In this document: positions 23,107 to 31,224 of the stretch, in pieces
How positions within the stretch are numbered: position 1 is the stretch's first letter
Layout: the number at the start of each line of letters is the position of its first letter
Assembly (NCBI RefSeq): GCF_027489515.1
Contig: NZ_JAIXZS010000012.1
Coordinates: 1-36,279 of the forward strand
From: Novosphingobium sp.
GTDB taxonomy: Bacteria > Pseudomonadota > Alphaproteobacteria > Sphingomonadales > Sphingomonadaceae
Direction: 5' to 3'
DNA: 36,279 nt
The notes under the pieces: generated by a model
Told to the model about the DNA's origin: nothing
The model's input: the letters and a program-made list of their open reading frames with translations, nothing else
Databases searched by the model: none
Program-made: the position numbers and the translations under genes

Positions 23107-25983
23107 CTACAGGCCCATGCCGATTGACCGGCTCCGCTCCATCGAGATGGAAGCGGCAAGGTCGCGGGCAAGATCGCGACCGAGTTCCGTCTTGATGCCA
23201 AGCTCGCGGGTGCGGCCGCGAAGCAGGGATTCGACCTGCGCGTCGCGCTCCAGCCCCTTCGTCATGTCCGTCATGCGGTTGGTGAGCCTCTGCGCGCCCT
23301 TGGTATCGCCATCGCGCTGCATGGCCTGGCGTGCCTGCCCGAGCCGCTGCCAGTCGCTGACAAAGCGGTCAGCGCGCTGAATAGGATCGGCGCGGATTTC
23401 GGCCTCAAGCTGCATGGCTCGGATTGCACCCTGGCTGCGACCATCGGCGGCCTCACGGGCGAGCGAGGGTTGGCGCTGCAAGGCGCTGGCGAGGTCGGCT
23501 GTGCCATGGGGTCGGATCGCATCGAGCGCCTTTCCGGCCTTCTCCAGCGCGTCGCGTTGGTGTGGCAGGACCGGCAGGCCTTGTTCGCGCATCTGCCCAA
23601 TCTCGGCGGCGGCACGCGCGTAGCGTTCGACTGCGCGGGGCTGACCGATCTGTTCGGTCGGCAGGGCTTCGAGCTTGTGGGCCTGCGGGCGGAAGCCCGC
23701 AAAAATGGACTTCGCCCGTTCCGGCAATTGCCGGGCGATTTCCACGATACGTTCGCGGAAGGTGATGCCGCGTCGTTCGGCAAACTGCCGCTCGGGCTTG
23801 TAGTCGCTGGCCATGTCTTTGCCGCGCTCGCGGCTCAGCGTGCGGACAAGCTTTGACTGATCGGCGAAGTCGTCGCGGCCATGGTGCAGGTCCATGCCGT
23901 CACGGTGGCGGGACAGCCCAACATAGGCCGCGTGGCTGTCCATGCCGGGGGTGGCCAGCACATGGGAATGATCGACGGTCATGCCCTGCGCCTTGTGGAT
24001 CGTGGCGGCGTAGCCATGATCGACGTGCGCATAATCCTTGGTATCGAAGACGACGCTACGGCCATCGTCGGTGCGCACGGCCATGCGCTGCGGTGTCACC
24101 TGTTCGACATTGCCCAGCGTGCCGTTCTTGACCCCAAGCCCGCGCTCGTTGCGCAGGAACATGATACGGTCGCCACTGGCAAACTGACGCTCGCCGCGCT
24201 CGGCGCGGATGGTCACATCGATGCCCAGCTCGCCACTGGCGCGCAGCTTTCCGCGTGCCGCGTCACTGAGTTCGCGCACCTCGTCATTGGTGTGGGTCAG
24301 GATGATCCGCGTATCGACGGGGCTGGCCTGCCGGTCATGGTCCCAGCGTTCGATCAGGTCGCTGCGCGCTGCTTCCCGCGTCTCGGCGGCGTGCACCATG
24401 CCCCGTTCGTCATAAGCCTTAATGGCAAGGCCAGTGCGCCCCGTTGCGAGGTGCCTGGTGGCGTCCTGCTGCCAGCCTTCATGCTGACGCCGCACTTCGC
24501 TGATTTCGACGCCGCCGTGCCGTTCATGGATCGCGCGGAAGGCTGCTCCCGCTTCGATGGCCTGGAGCTGCTGCGGGTCGCCGACCAGCACGACTTTCGC
24601 GCCTGCATCGGCGGCATGGGACAGGACGCGCTCCATCTGGCGGGTGCCGACCATGCCTGCCTCGTCGATCACCAGCACGTCGCGCGACGTGAGGATTTCG
24701 CGGCCCTGACCCCACTGATGTTCAAGGCTGGAGATGGTACGTGAGGCAATGCCCGAACCGAGCTCCAGCCCCTCGGCAGCAATGCCGGACAGCGCGGCGC
24801 CGCGAACGGTAAAGCCTGCACTTTCCCAAACCTCATGCGCAACGCCCAGCATCGCGCTCTTGCCTGTCCCGGCATAACCGACGACAACGCTCAAACCCCG
24901 CCCATCGGTCACATGCTCGAACGCCGCGCGCTGCTCGCCGGACAGGATCAGGCCGCGTGTCTCGGCGCGCGCCAGCGCTCCTTCCCGGCCTTTCTGATCG
25001 ACGCCAGTCCGCTCGCGCTCCGCCATCAATTCCGATGCGCGCTGCAACCGCTGTTCGGTCTCAATCATCTGACGCGATGTGAACCGGTCTTCGCCGCGTC
25101 CGTCCTTGCCCAGCGCAATCAGGTCCGACGATCCGCGCACCGCGCTCATCGCCTGATCGAACTGCTCTTTTCCGTCACTGCGTCGGTGCACAAACATCGC
25201 CAGATCGCGGCCCGTGAAGGTGGCCTGGCTATGCGTGATCGCATCAAGCGCGACGTTGGGATTGGCGATGATCCGCATCCCGTTGCGCTGCGCGACCGCG
25301 CGGTGTTCCTCTATCCGTTCTGCCTCCAGCCCGCGTTCGTCCATGCGCGATGCGGCGGGGCCGATCTTGTCCTGCGGCTCCAGCGCTATGCCCTGGGCCT
25401 GCAAACTGCGGTGATCGACCCGCGTGTCGATGTCGAGTTCGGCCAGCCGCTCGTTGACATGATCGGCCCAGCGTTCGCGCCACTGCTCGACGAGTTCAGC
25501 CTTGTTCCAGTCGCGCACCTTGGCGCCGAACCCGTCTTCCCCGACTTCCCGCATGGTCAGCAAGACATGGGCATGGGGTTTGGCTTCGCCGTCCGCACCC
25601 ATATCCCAATGGACATTGAGGTCGGCGATCATGCCCTTTTCGACGAACTCGGCTTCGACGAATTCGCGCGCAAGCTCGATGCCCTGTTCTTGACTCAGCT
25701 CGCGCGGAATGGCGACCTCGACCTCGCGGGCAAGCTGCGCGTCCTTGCGCTTCTCGGCGGCCTCGACCGCGTTCCACAGTTTCTCGCGGTCGCCGAATTC
25801 CTCCGGCGCACCTTCCGGCAACATTATTTCGGAATGGACAACTCCGTCCTTGTTGGTGAAATCATGGTCACGGTCGAGCCGGTCGTCGTGCAGTCGTTCG
25901 GCCCCACGATAGGCCGCTGCCGCCACAGCGCTGCGCCCGCTCGACCGGCTGATGACTTTAACGGAGAGGTGGAAGATCGCCAT
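23107..25983 (-). CDS. traA: TraA/MobQ conjugative relaxase-helicase
   Basis: 958 residues. The relaxase domain begins MAIFHLSVKVISRSSGRSAV with Tyr25 at the position of the nicking tyrosine of RSF1010 MobA. Metal-binding histidines are H125, H137 and H139 (NVHWD...KPHAHVLL). The second half is a RecD/TraI-like helicase with Walker A GYAGTGKS at 369-376 and Walker B VLVIDEAGM at 436-444, ending in an AHKAQG-type motif (TIHKAQGMTVD). It would nick oriT and unwind the transferred strand. It is divergent from traC, and the gap holds the candidate oriT. ATG 25983 fits the family N terminus better than the longer frame to 26022. Confidence 0.95.
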   Translation of the reverse strand: MAIFHLSVKVISRSSGRSAVAAAAYRGAERLHDDRLDRDHDFTNKDGVVHSEIMLPEGAPEEFGDREKLWNAVEAAEKRKDAQLAREVEVAIPRELSQEQGIELAREFVEAEFVEKGMIADLNVHWDMGADGEAKPHAHVLLTMREVGEDGFGAKVRDWNKAELVEQWRERWADHVNERLAELDIDTRVDHRSLQAQGIALEPQDKIGPAASRMDERGLEAERIEEHRAVAQRNGMRIIANPNVALDAITHSQATFTGRDLAMFVHRRSDGKEQFDQAMSAVRGSSDLIALGKDGRGEDRFTSRQMIETEQRLQRASELMAERERTGVDQKGREGALARAETRGLILSGEQRAAFEHVTDGRGLSVVVGYAGTGKSAMLGVAHEVWESAGFTVRGAALSGIAAEGLELGSGIASRTISSLEHQWGQGREILTSRDVLVIDEAGMVGTRQMERVLSHAADAGAKVVLVGDPQQLQAIEAGAAFRAIHERHGGVEISEVRRQHEGWQQDATRHLATGRTGLAIKAYDERGMVHAAETREAARSDLIERWDHDRQASPVDTRIILTHTNDEVRELSDAARGKLRASGELGIDVTIRAERGERQFASGDRIMFLRNERGLGVKNGTLGNVEQVTPQRMAVRTDDGRSVVFDTKDYAHVDHGYAATIHKAQGMTVDHSHVLATPGMDSHAAYVGLSRHRDGMDLHHGRDDFADQSKLVRTLSRERGKDMASDYKPERQFAERRGITFRERIVEIARQLPERAKSIFAGFRPQAHKLEALPTEQIGQPRAVERYARAAAEIGQMREQGLPVLPHQRDALEKAGKALDAIRPHGTADLASALQRQPSLAREAADGRSQGAIRAMQLEAEIRADPIQRADRFVSDWQRLGQARQAMQRDGDTKGAQRLTNRMTDMTKGLERDAQVESLLRGRTRELGIKTELGRDLARDLAASISMERSRSIGMGL

Positions 25984-26012
25984 GACGGCATTCCATCTAC
26001 GCCACCAAGCGC

Positions 26013-26043
26013 ACGTCGGCACGACGTATAAGCGCGCCCTCCC
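26013..26043 (+). other. candidate oriT (RSF1010/MobQ type)
   Basis: An inverted repeat ACGTCG-GCA-CGACGT at 26013-26027 is followed after one base by TAAGCGCGCCCTCCC at 26029-26043. The IncQ (RSF1010/R1162) nic region has an inverted repeat followed by TAAATGCGCCCTCCC, matching 13 of 15 bases. Nicking would be expected between GCG and CCC, at 26036/26037. Its position just upstream of the relaxase and between traA and traC matches Ti-type plasmids. Confidence 0.78.
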
Positions 26044-26155
26044 ATGATAAAATCCTGCTCAGGACTATTCAGTATCAGGCCGTCTCGACGACTCTACAGC
26101 ATTGGGAGAGCATCGATATTAACATCAGCGCATCACCTCTCAATGGAGAACTTCG

Positions 26156-26461
26156 ATGCGCAAACCCCGTGACTTTGATTCGGAACTTAAGGCACTTGCC
26201 GACAAGGCGAAGCAACTGAAGGAACGCCGGGTGCAACAACTCGGGGAACTGGTGATCGCCACCGGCGCCGATGCGACCGATGCGGAAACGCTGGCCGGTG
26301 CGCTGCTCGTCATCGCCGATACCACTGACACTGGAATGAAGGAGGCGTGGCGCAAACGCGGCGCTGCATTCTTTCAAAACAAGGCGCGCAAGCGTGGCGA
26401 AGGAACTGAACACCAACCGGGCGGCACTCTCCCGCTTGACGGCGGCGCGGCATCGGCTTGA
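26156..26461 (+). CDS. traC: TraC-like mobilization accessory protein
   Basis: 101 residues, GGAG nine bases before the ATG. The start MRKPRDFDSELKALADKAKQ and LKERRVQQLGELVIATGADA are the signature of Ti-type TraC. It is a small helical protein that joins the relaxosome at oriT. The last part (KRGEGTEHQPGGTLPLDGG) is disordered. It lies just after the candidate oriT and overlaps the next gene. Confidence 0.85.
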   Translation: MRKPRDFDSELKALADKAKQLKERRVQQLGELVIATGADATDAETLAGALLVIADTTDTGMKEAWRKRGAAFFQNKARKRGEGTEHQPGGTLPLDGGAASA

Positions 26462-26714
26462 AGCAGCAATGGCCCGCACCGACATGCGCGAATGGCAGGT
26501 CCAGCGACGCGAACGCACGCGGCAACTGATTGAACTGGGCGGCCTGGTCGTAAAGGCCGGACTGGTCGAACTTACCGACGATGATCGCGCGACGCTCTAC
26601 GGCGCGTTCCTCACCGTCGCGGCCAAACTGCGCAGCGAGGACCGCGAACAGGCGCTGGCGCTTTGGAAGCGCAAGGGGAAGCGGGCGTTTGGGGCGGAAG
26701 GGTCGAAAATCTAA
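26394..26714 (+). CDS. traD: TraD-like mobilization accessory protein
   Basis: 106 residues from a GTG at 26394, overlapping traC by 68 bases. The core RRERTRQLIELGGLVVKAGLVELTDDDRATLYGAFL is the Ti-type TraD motif. This is the small relaxosome TraD, not the F-plasmid coupling protein of the same name. An alternative ATG at 26469, after the traC stop, starts right before the conserved core and is also plausible. No TraG follows, so the usual Ti traCDG unit is cut short here. Confidence 0.8.
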   Translation: MAKELNTNRAALSRLTAARHRLEAAMARTDMREWQVQRRERTRQLIELGGLVVKAGLVELTDDDRATLYGAFLTVAAKLRSEDREQALALWKRKGKRAFGAEGSKI

Positions 26715-26787
26715 TTTCCGAGATTTGCGAGCGAATTCCATGTGATGCCAATTGGCCCAGATAATTTATGAGGGCATGCCCAAATCT

Positions 26788-27498
26788 TCAGCCCAGCCGC
26801 TCAAGCACGACCACGGTGACATTATCCTTCCCACCTGCATTCAACGCTGCGTTTATCAGTGCCTCAGACGGTGAACGCCGCTCTTGGTCCATGATGGCGG
26901 CGATCTCGGTATCATCCAGCATGTCGGTCAAACCGTCTGTGCATATGAGTAGGCGCTGGCCCTTCTTCCACATGATACGCAACAGGAACGGTTCGGGAAG
27001 GTCCAGTTCACTCGTGCCTCCGATACACCGCGTAAGCACGTGGCCGTCGATCACGTGGTCCTCGCTTATAAGGCTTAGATGCGACCCCATGTGGTAAATG
27101 CGGCTGTCTCCCACGTTGAAGCACAGTGCGTCGTCGGCACTTAGGATGACTCCGGCGACTGTAGTTCCCATCCCCGACAAAGCATCGTTTTCGCGCATGG
27201 CCGAGAACATTGTGCCGTGGATCGCCGCTAACGCGTTTTCGATACCCTCTTCATCGCCAAGGATGTCCGCGACACCCCGCAGACATTCCACTGCAAGGCG
27301 GCTTGCGATCTGCCCAGCTGCGTGCCCGCCCATACCGTCAGCGATTATTGCCCAGCCTTCATGGGCGGGAATTACGCCCTCCCATTGCTCATTCGTGTCC
27401 GAATGGGCTGACACCCCGAAGGTGTCTTCATTGTCAGCGCGGACCAGCCCGCGATGCGACATTGCCCAGCAGTAATAACCTTCTGCGTGCCCCGCCAT
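26788..27498 (-). CDS. PP2C-family serine/threonine phosphatase
   Basis: 236 residues from ATG 27498, chosen because GGAG lies five bases upstream. A GTG at 27531 is in frame but badly spaced from any ribosome site. Metal-site residues are intact: RADNED (D22, E24), IADGMGGH (D54-G55), CTDGLTDML and GKDNVTV near the C terminus. It is a soluble stand-alone PPM/PP2C phosphatase like those that reverse Hanks-type kinases, but no kinase gene is nearby. It is the last gene of the minus-strand operon with the MBL hydrolase and the nuclease-like protein. A phosphoprotein or small-molecule target is unknown. Confidence 0.92.
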   Translation of the reverse strand: MAGHAEGYYCWAMSHRGLVRADNEDTFGVSAHSDTNEQWEGVIPAHEGWAIIADGMGGHAAGQIASRLAVECLRGVADILGDEEGIENALAAIHGTMFSAMRENDALSGMGTTVAGVILSADDALCFNVGDSRIYHMGSHLSLISEDHVIDGHVLTRCIGGTSELDLPEPFLLRIMWKKGQRLLICTDGLTDMLDDTEIAAIMDQERRSPSEALINAALNAGGKDNVTVVVLERLG

Positions 27499-27537
27499 CG
27501 GCGCTCCAGTATTGAAAATTTCCGTCAGCACACCTTT

Positions 27538-28788
27538 TTATGGCAAGTCCCAGGGTTCACCGTCCGCCAACCGCCGGACCGGCGGCAAAGGGATTTGCGG
27601 ATTGTCCCACGCAATCCCATGAACAGGCACCAATGCCTTCGGCGCAATCGCAGCTGCGAAGCGAGCAAGGTCGGCAGGACTCGCATGTCCAGACGTGTGT
27701 AATTTTAGCGTTTTTGCGCCAGCGGCTTGCGCTCGTGTCCATCCGGAATTCGTGTCTTCTGGATCAAGATAGCCACTCCAATTTGAAAACGCATAAGCAT
27801 CATCTGGTGTGAACCCAATACCGCCACGCTCGAAATCTCGCACCATTGAATCTCTTAACATGATGATCGCGCGATTATTTGCCAACCGCGCTCGGGATGT
27901 AGCAAATGGACTTGTCGCCATCTCAGCTACATAATCATCCCGTCCCTGTCGCCCGTAGAGCCGTTTCCCGCCGGGCGTGATTACAACTTTGAGTTCATGA
28001 AAATCTGGCCCTGGCGTGGGTAGACGGGTGCCTCCTGTAATTCGTCGAAGAACATCTGCACCATAGAGATCAACTACCAGTTCACGCCCACTGCGCTTGG
28101 CGGCCCGAAATAGGGTCACCGTCCGATCAATGTTTTGCGCTGACCATTGGACAAAAACGTGTCGAGGAGTCTCGAGGGCCAGGGCGACAAAGGCATCCTC
28201 AAGCTCGCTCTCGGTAATGACCGGCTTGTCAGTGCCAAGGTTTGTTCCCTCCATCAACAATACGTCGATGCGCTCGGGCGGCGAAGCGATCATCGTTTCC
28301 ACCAGCTTGGCTTTTCGCCCATGCGCGCGAAAATCACCGCTATAGAGAATACGACGTCCGCTCCCTTCGATCAGAAGCATATAGGCGTCCGGTGCCGAAT
28401 GGTCCGTCAGATAGGGCGTGATCGTAAAGCCGCGGACTGGAAAGGGCCTGGAGCGGCTATGCCAAGTTTCGATTGGCCGAGTGATGCTGCCACCGAACAA
28501 TTCTGTCGATAGCCGCATCATTTCTGCTGCCTTTTCTCCTGCCCAGATCGGCCAGTCGCCGGGTAGTTCGTGAATCAGCCCCCAATGGTCCATGTGGCCA
28601 TGACTAAAAACGACCGTCGCAGGCCGATTGAGATCAAGCGTTCCGGGAAGCAGGCCCGTCGCCTCGCGTGGGGCATCAAGGGGGCGGCCAGCATCCAGAA
28701 TCAGGCGTTCGCCATTCTGACTAGCGATTTCGATACACGAGCCGCCAATTGTTTCGGTGCCGCGATGAACGGTGATTGTGAGGGTCAA
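27538..28788 (-). CDS. MBL-fold/beta-CASP hydrolase (RNase J-like)
   Basis: 416 residues from TTG 28788. The MBL metal site is complete: HGHMDH (H63, H65, D67, H68), H130 (TDHSAPDA) and D152 (YSGDFRAHG). A beta-CASP-like insert follows with motif A E180 (LMEGT) and QWSAQNIDRTVTLFRAAKRSG. Motif B is H368 (TSGHAS) and motif C H390 (PVHG). These are the landmarks of RNase J/CPSF73 nucleases, so an RNA or DNA substrate is likely. It lacks the C-terminal domain of housekeeping RNase J. Its TTG start overlaps the upstream stop by four bases (TTGA), so it is coupled to the nuclease-like gene. Confidence 0.9.
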   Translation of the reverse strand: MTLTITVHRGTETIGGSCIEIASQNGERLILDAGRPLDAPREATGLLPGTLDLNRPATVVFSHGHMDHWGLIHELPGDWPIWAGEKAAEMMRLSTELFGGSITRPIETWHSRSRPFPVRGFTITPYLTDHSAPDAYMLLIEGSGRRILYSGDFRAHGRKAKLVETMIASPPERIDVLLMEGTNLGTDKPVITESELEDAFVALALETPRHVFVQWSAQNIDRTVTLFRAAKRSGRELVVDLYGADVLRRITGGTRLPTPGPDFHELKVVITPGGKRLYGRQGRDDYVAEMATSPFATSRARLANNRAIIMLRDSMVRDFERGGIGFTPDDAYAFSNWSGYLDPEDTNSGWTRAQAAGAKTLKLHTSGHASPADLARFAAAIAPKALVPVHGIAWDNPQIPLPPVRRLADGEPWDLP

Positions 28789-29819
28789 GCTGTCACCCGT
28801 GCCATCTGGAGGTGTGGTAGCAATACCCCGGTTGCATTGGCTTCAAAGACACTTATCCCGTTGCGGTGAAGCTTCTCACGGTGCCCGTTTTTGGCAAAGC
28901 TGGCAGAAGCTTGCCGCATACGGTCACGTGCAATCTGCTCGTCGCATCCTTCGGGCCAGTAATTGCCGATGACGACACCTGGCTGCACGACTATGAGTGG
29001 ATCATTGGCATCAGCCAAAGCCTTCCAGATGGAAATGCAATCGAGCCTACTATTCGCGTCCGTGCCAAACAGGCTGTGAAATTCAAGCAAAAGGGCGGCT
29101 GTGGTCTTGTAAGCTTTAGTCACCTGCTCAATTCTGCCGACTTCTGCCATCCAGTCGACATATTTCCGAAGCTGATTGAGAACCTTTGGGCCAGAAAATC
29201 CGCCTTCATGAATTTCATACTCTTTGTTCGACCGCAGTTCAGGGTTATTTGCGCACTTGGCTTCCCAAAACGCAATCGAAGGAGTTCCATCCACGATCTG
29301 CGCAATAACAATATCCATGCGCGGGGCTACCCGTGCGCTACCAGGTGTATCGCTTGCGGGTAGCCCCATTTCGAGATCGATGATGCCTGGATTGGTCGAG
29401 GCGAGATCATCAACAAAGCGCTTCTCGGCTGAGGCGTAGCTATCGGCTGTTTCGATCCAGCCATTTATTAGGGTGGCAGTAGCCGGATCGGCGAGTGAGG
29501 CGGCATCAAACGGCACATAGTTCTGCTCAAGTGCTGCACCGTCACGCGGAGAACTACGTCTCCGGCCAGAAACATAGGCTTGGTGAACAGCAAGTTTCGG
29601 CCCGTCGCGGCCACATGACAGCTTGGCTACGGACTGCCCTTTCACATAGAAATTGACGTAGCCGTCGCGCACTCCAAGCCGCAGTGGCGCGTCACTCGTT
29701 GCCTCCACTCCTGAAAATGCCCATCGTGCAAATAAGGACCGAACAGCATTATCAGGATTCTGGTCTTCCCACCTGGCAAGATCAGCCATCATGGGAAACG
29801 AACGAGCGAAAACGGGCAT
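28785..29819 (-). CDS. PD-(D/E)XK-like nuclease-fold protein
   Basis: 344 residues with GGGAGG before the ATG. I do not know the family, but the central part fits a PD-(D/E)XK core: E132 in a helix (AEKRFVDDLA), D169 (PRMDIVIAQI), then E186-A-K188 (IAFWEAKC) on the next strand, then a helix with Q216 and Y220 (LNQLRKYVDW). The first about 110 residues could be a separate recognition domain, with YVNFYVKGQSVAKL resembling a beta sheet. No membrane segments or signal. It is the first gene of the three-gene operon. Nuclease activity is inferred from motif order only. Confidence 0.6.
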   Translation of the reverse strand: MPVFARSFPMMADLARWEDQNPDNAVRSLFARWAFSGVEATSDAPLRLGVRDGYVNFYVKGQSVAKLSCGRDGPKLAVHQAYVSGRRRSSPRDGAALEQNYVPFDAASLADPATATLINGWIETADSYASAEKRFVDDLASTNPGIIDLEMGLPASDTPGSARVAPRMDIVIAQIVDGTPSIAFWEAKCANNPELRSNKEYEIHEGGFSGPKVLNQLRKYVDWMAEVGRIEQVTKAYKTTAALLLEFHSLFGTDANSRLDCISIWKALADANDPLIVVQPGVVIGNYWPEGCDEQIARDRMRQASASFAKNGHREKLHRNGISVFEANATGVLLPHLQMARVTA

Positions 29820-30055
29820 GAAGCCTCCCTCAAAAGCATATATTCATTTCAGAGGCCGAGAAATTTACACCCCGCTGAAATAAACCCTCCGTGTTGCCGT
29901 TCGGCAACAGTTGTCAACTGCCGCAATATGGTCGGCGACCACAGTTGCGGCAACCAGCATTGCACGATTTTGGCGAACACCAGTAAATTGAGGCGGATTC
30001 GGGCAAGATTTCGGGGAGCATGATCAGAAAAGCGTTAAGGCACCAGAATTTCGCT
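29820..30055. promoter_or_regulatory. regulatory region with three palindromes upstream of the three-gene operon
   Basis: The region contains GTTGCCGTTCGGCAAC at 29893-29908, CAGTTGTCAACTG at 29908-29920 and GTTGCGGCAAC at 29944-29954. All share the CAGTTG/GTTGC-type half-site. They lie 75-135 bases before the start of the nuclease-like gene. Such clustered dyads suggest binding by a dimeric repressor, but no candidate regulator gene is next to them. Confidence 0.55.
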
Positions 30056-30076
30056 CAAAAGCCATCACCGATGGCT
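30056..30076 (-). terminator. rho-independent terminator after the phosphoribosyltransferase gene
   Basis: Read on the minus strand, AGCCATC-GGT-GATGGCT is a perfect 7-bp stem with a three-base loop followed by TTTTG. It begins five bases after the stop codon of the phosphoribosyltransferase gene. Confidence 0.75.
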
Positions 30077-30081
30077 AGCAA

Positions 30082-30849
30082 TCAATCGCCTGGTTCAACC
30101 GCTGTCTGGAGACCTCGGCCACGTGCTTCGACTGCTGCCTTAGCCAGAAAATCCTCGATGGCGGCAACGGAGTGCTGACGACATAGGTTGAGGGCTTCGA
30201 CTTCCGTGAGGCAGTCGATCCCGTAGCCGAATTGGCTTTGCCAGAGGTCGTCAAGTGCTTGGCCATGCCGCTCCCATAGCACAATTCGGGTTGCGGGCTG
30301 CAATGAAATTATGCGTGCATCCCGGCTCTCGGTCAGGGTCGTGATCGCGATGACCTCTCCGCCCCGTGCCTCGACGTAGCCGCGCAGGTTAGCGAGCGTG
30401 CCGCCTAGGCCGACGTGATCATCCACGAGCACATAGTTTGCGCCTGGTTGGACCTGCCCTTCAAACGTCGCAGGGGTGACCAACCGCTGGAATGCCGGAG
30501 CACGGGTATGCCCGACCTTGTTCGTCTGGACAATTTCACCGGCAATCACCGGCAAACCAAGCTTGCTCCCCAAAACCTGGGCCATCGCATCGGGGATTGC
30601 GTTGAAACCGGTCAATTCGTCCGCGACCACCGGCAGAAGAAGGGTGGGTCGGCGTCCAACCAGTGCCTGGATTCGAGCCAACCCGTCAGGCGAGAGGAGG
30701 TCCGCAGCCAGCATTAGGCCTGCGTCTGCATCACCGCTCTTCCCCGCGGCGTATCCTGGATGGCTGTCACGTGTGCGAACGTTTGTGTGGATGACCACGT
30801 CAGGAAAGTTCGCAGGCCAAGGCAGCCGGGTAGGAAATTCGTCATTCAT
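30082..30849 (-). CDS. phosphoribosyltransferase-fold protein
   Basis: About 255 residues from ATG 30849; the frame is open to an ATG at 30942 without a better ribosome site. The PRPP-binding loop is VLVDDHVGLGGTL near residue 150, the standard type I PRTase motif (two acidic residues then G-x-T). The upstream VVADELTGFNAIPDAMAQVL and GEIVQTNKVGHTRAP regions would shape the substrate site. The N-terminal HPGYAAGKSGDADAGL repeat is seen in phage- and island-borne relatives. The base or nucleotide substrate is unknown. It ends in its own terminator, so it is a separate unit from the next operon although on the same strand. Confidence 0.8.
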   Translation of the reverse strand: MNDEFPTRLPWPANFPDVVIHTNVRTRDSHPGYAAGKSGDADAGLMLAADLLSPDGLARIQALVGRRPTLLLPVVADELTGFNAIPDAMAQVLGSKLGLPVIAGEIVQTNKVGHTRAPAFQRLVTPATFEGQVQPGANYVLVDDHVGLGGTLANLRGYVEARGGEVIAITTLTESRDARIISLQPATRIVLWERHGQALDDLWQSQFGYGIDCLTEVEALNLCRQHSVAAIEDFLAKAAVEARGRGLQTAVEPGD

Positions 30850-31224
30850 CGACACAACATGCCTATTGGCTATCTGAAAAGCCAGAACTGGATCGTGCAC
30901 CAGCGTGAACCGCAAGGCGAAGGCTGATTCGCGCGCGAGCATCGCTAGTTTTGGCGCAAATATCCGCCGCTTGTGCGCAGATTTAGCGGCATGACGCCGC
31001 GTCTGCTCGGATCACGTCACAAAAATTCCGCCTAAAGGCACCCCGTGTTTGCGTCCGCCGTCTTCTCTACTCTTCCGTATCCGTGCCTATCCTTCCGCAA
31101 GTTATTCTATCCGCATTTGCGATGGCCGTGTCAGGGACTGCGAATTCTGTTGCGCTGGAAGCCTCATAGCGAAATTCTTGGATCAGGGGGCACCAGTAAC
31201 TGCCAACGGATGGAAGCAAGTCCC
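30850..31224. other. divergent intergenic region between phosphoribosyltransferase and alpA
   Basis: No gene is convincing here. It contains two imperfect direct repeats, GCGCAAATAT at 30954-30963 and GCGCAGATTT at 30975-30984, spaced 21 bases apart (two helix turns), which could be a regulator site. If the longer phosphoribosyltransferase start at 30942 is used, the first 93 bases are coding. I could not assign promoters. Confidence 0.4.

Noticed and set aside
24835..26031. 398-residue plus-strand frame opposite traA
   Set aside because: Antisense of the relaxase domain whose catalytic residues are all readable.
26755..26785. Palindromes CCAATTGG-like and GGGCATGCCC between traD and the PP2C gene as a terminator
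   Set aside because: No loop room and no T run; not a credible terminator for either convergent unit.
26788..29819. Interpretation of the PP2C/MBL/nuclease operon as a BREX, Dnd or classic restriction-modification system
   Set aside because: No methyltransferase, PglZ, BrxC-like ATPase, Dnd or helicase gene is present in the island cargo.
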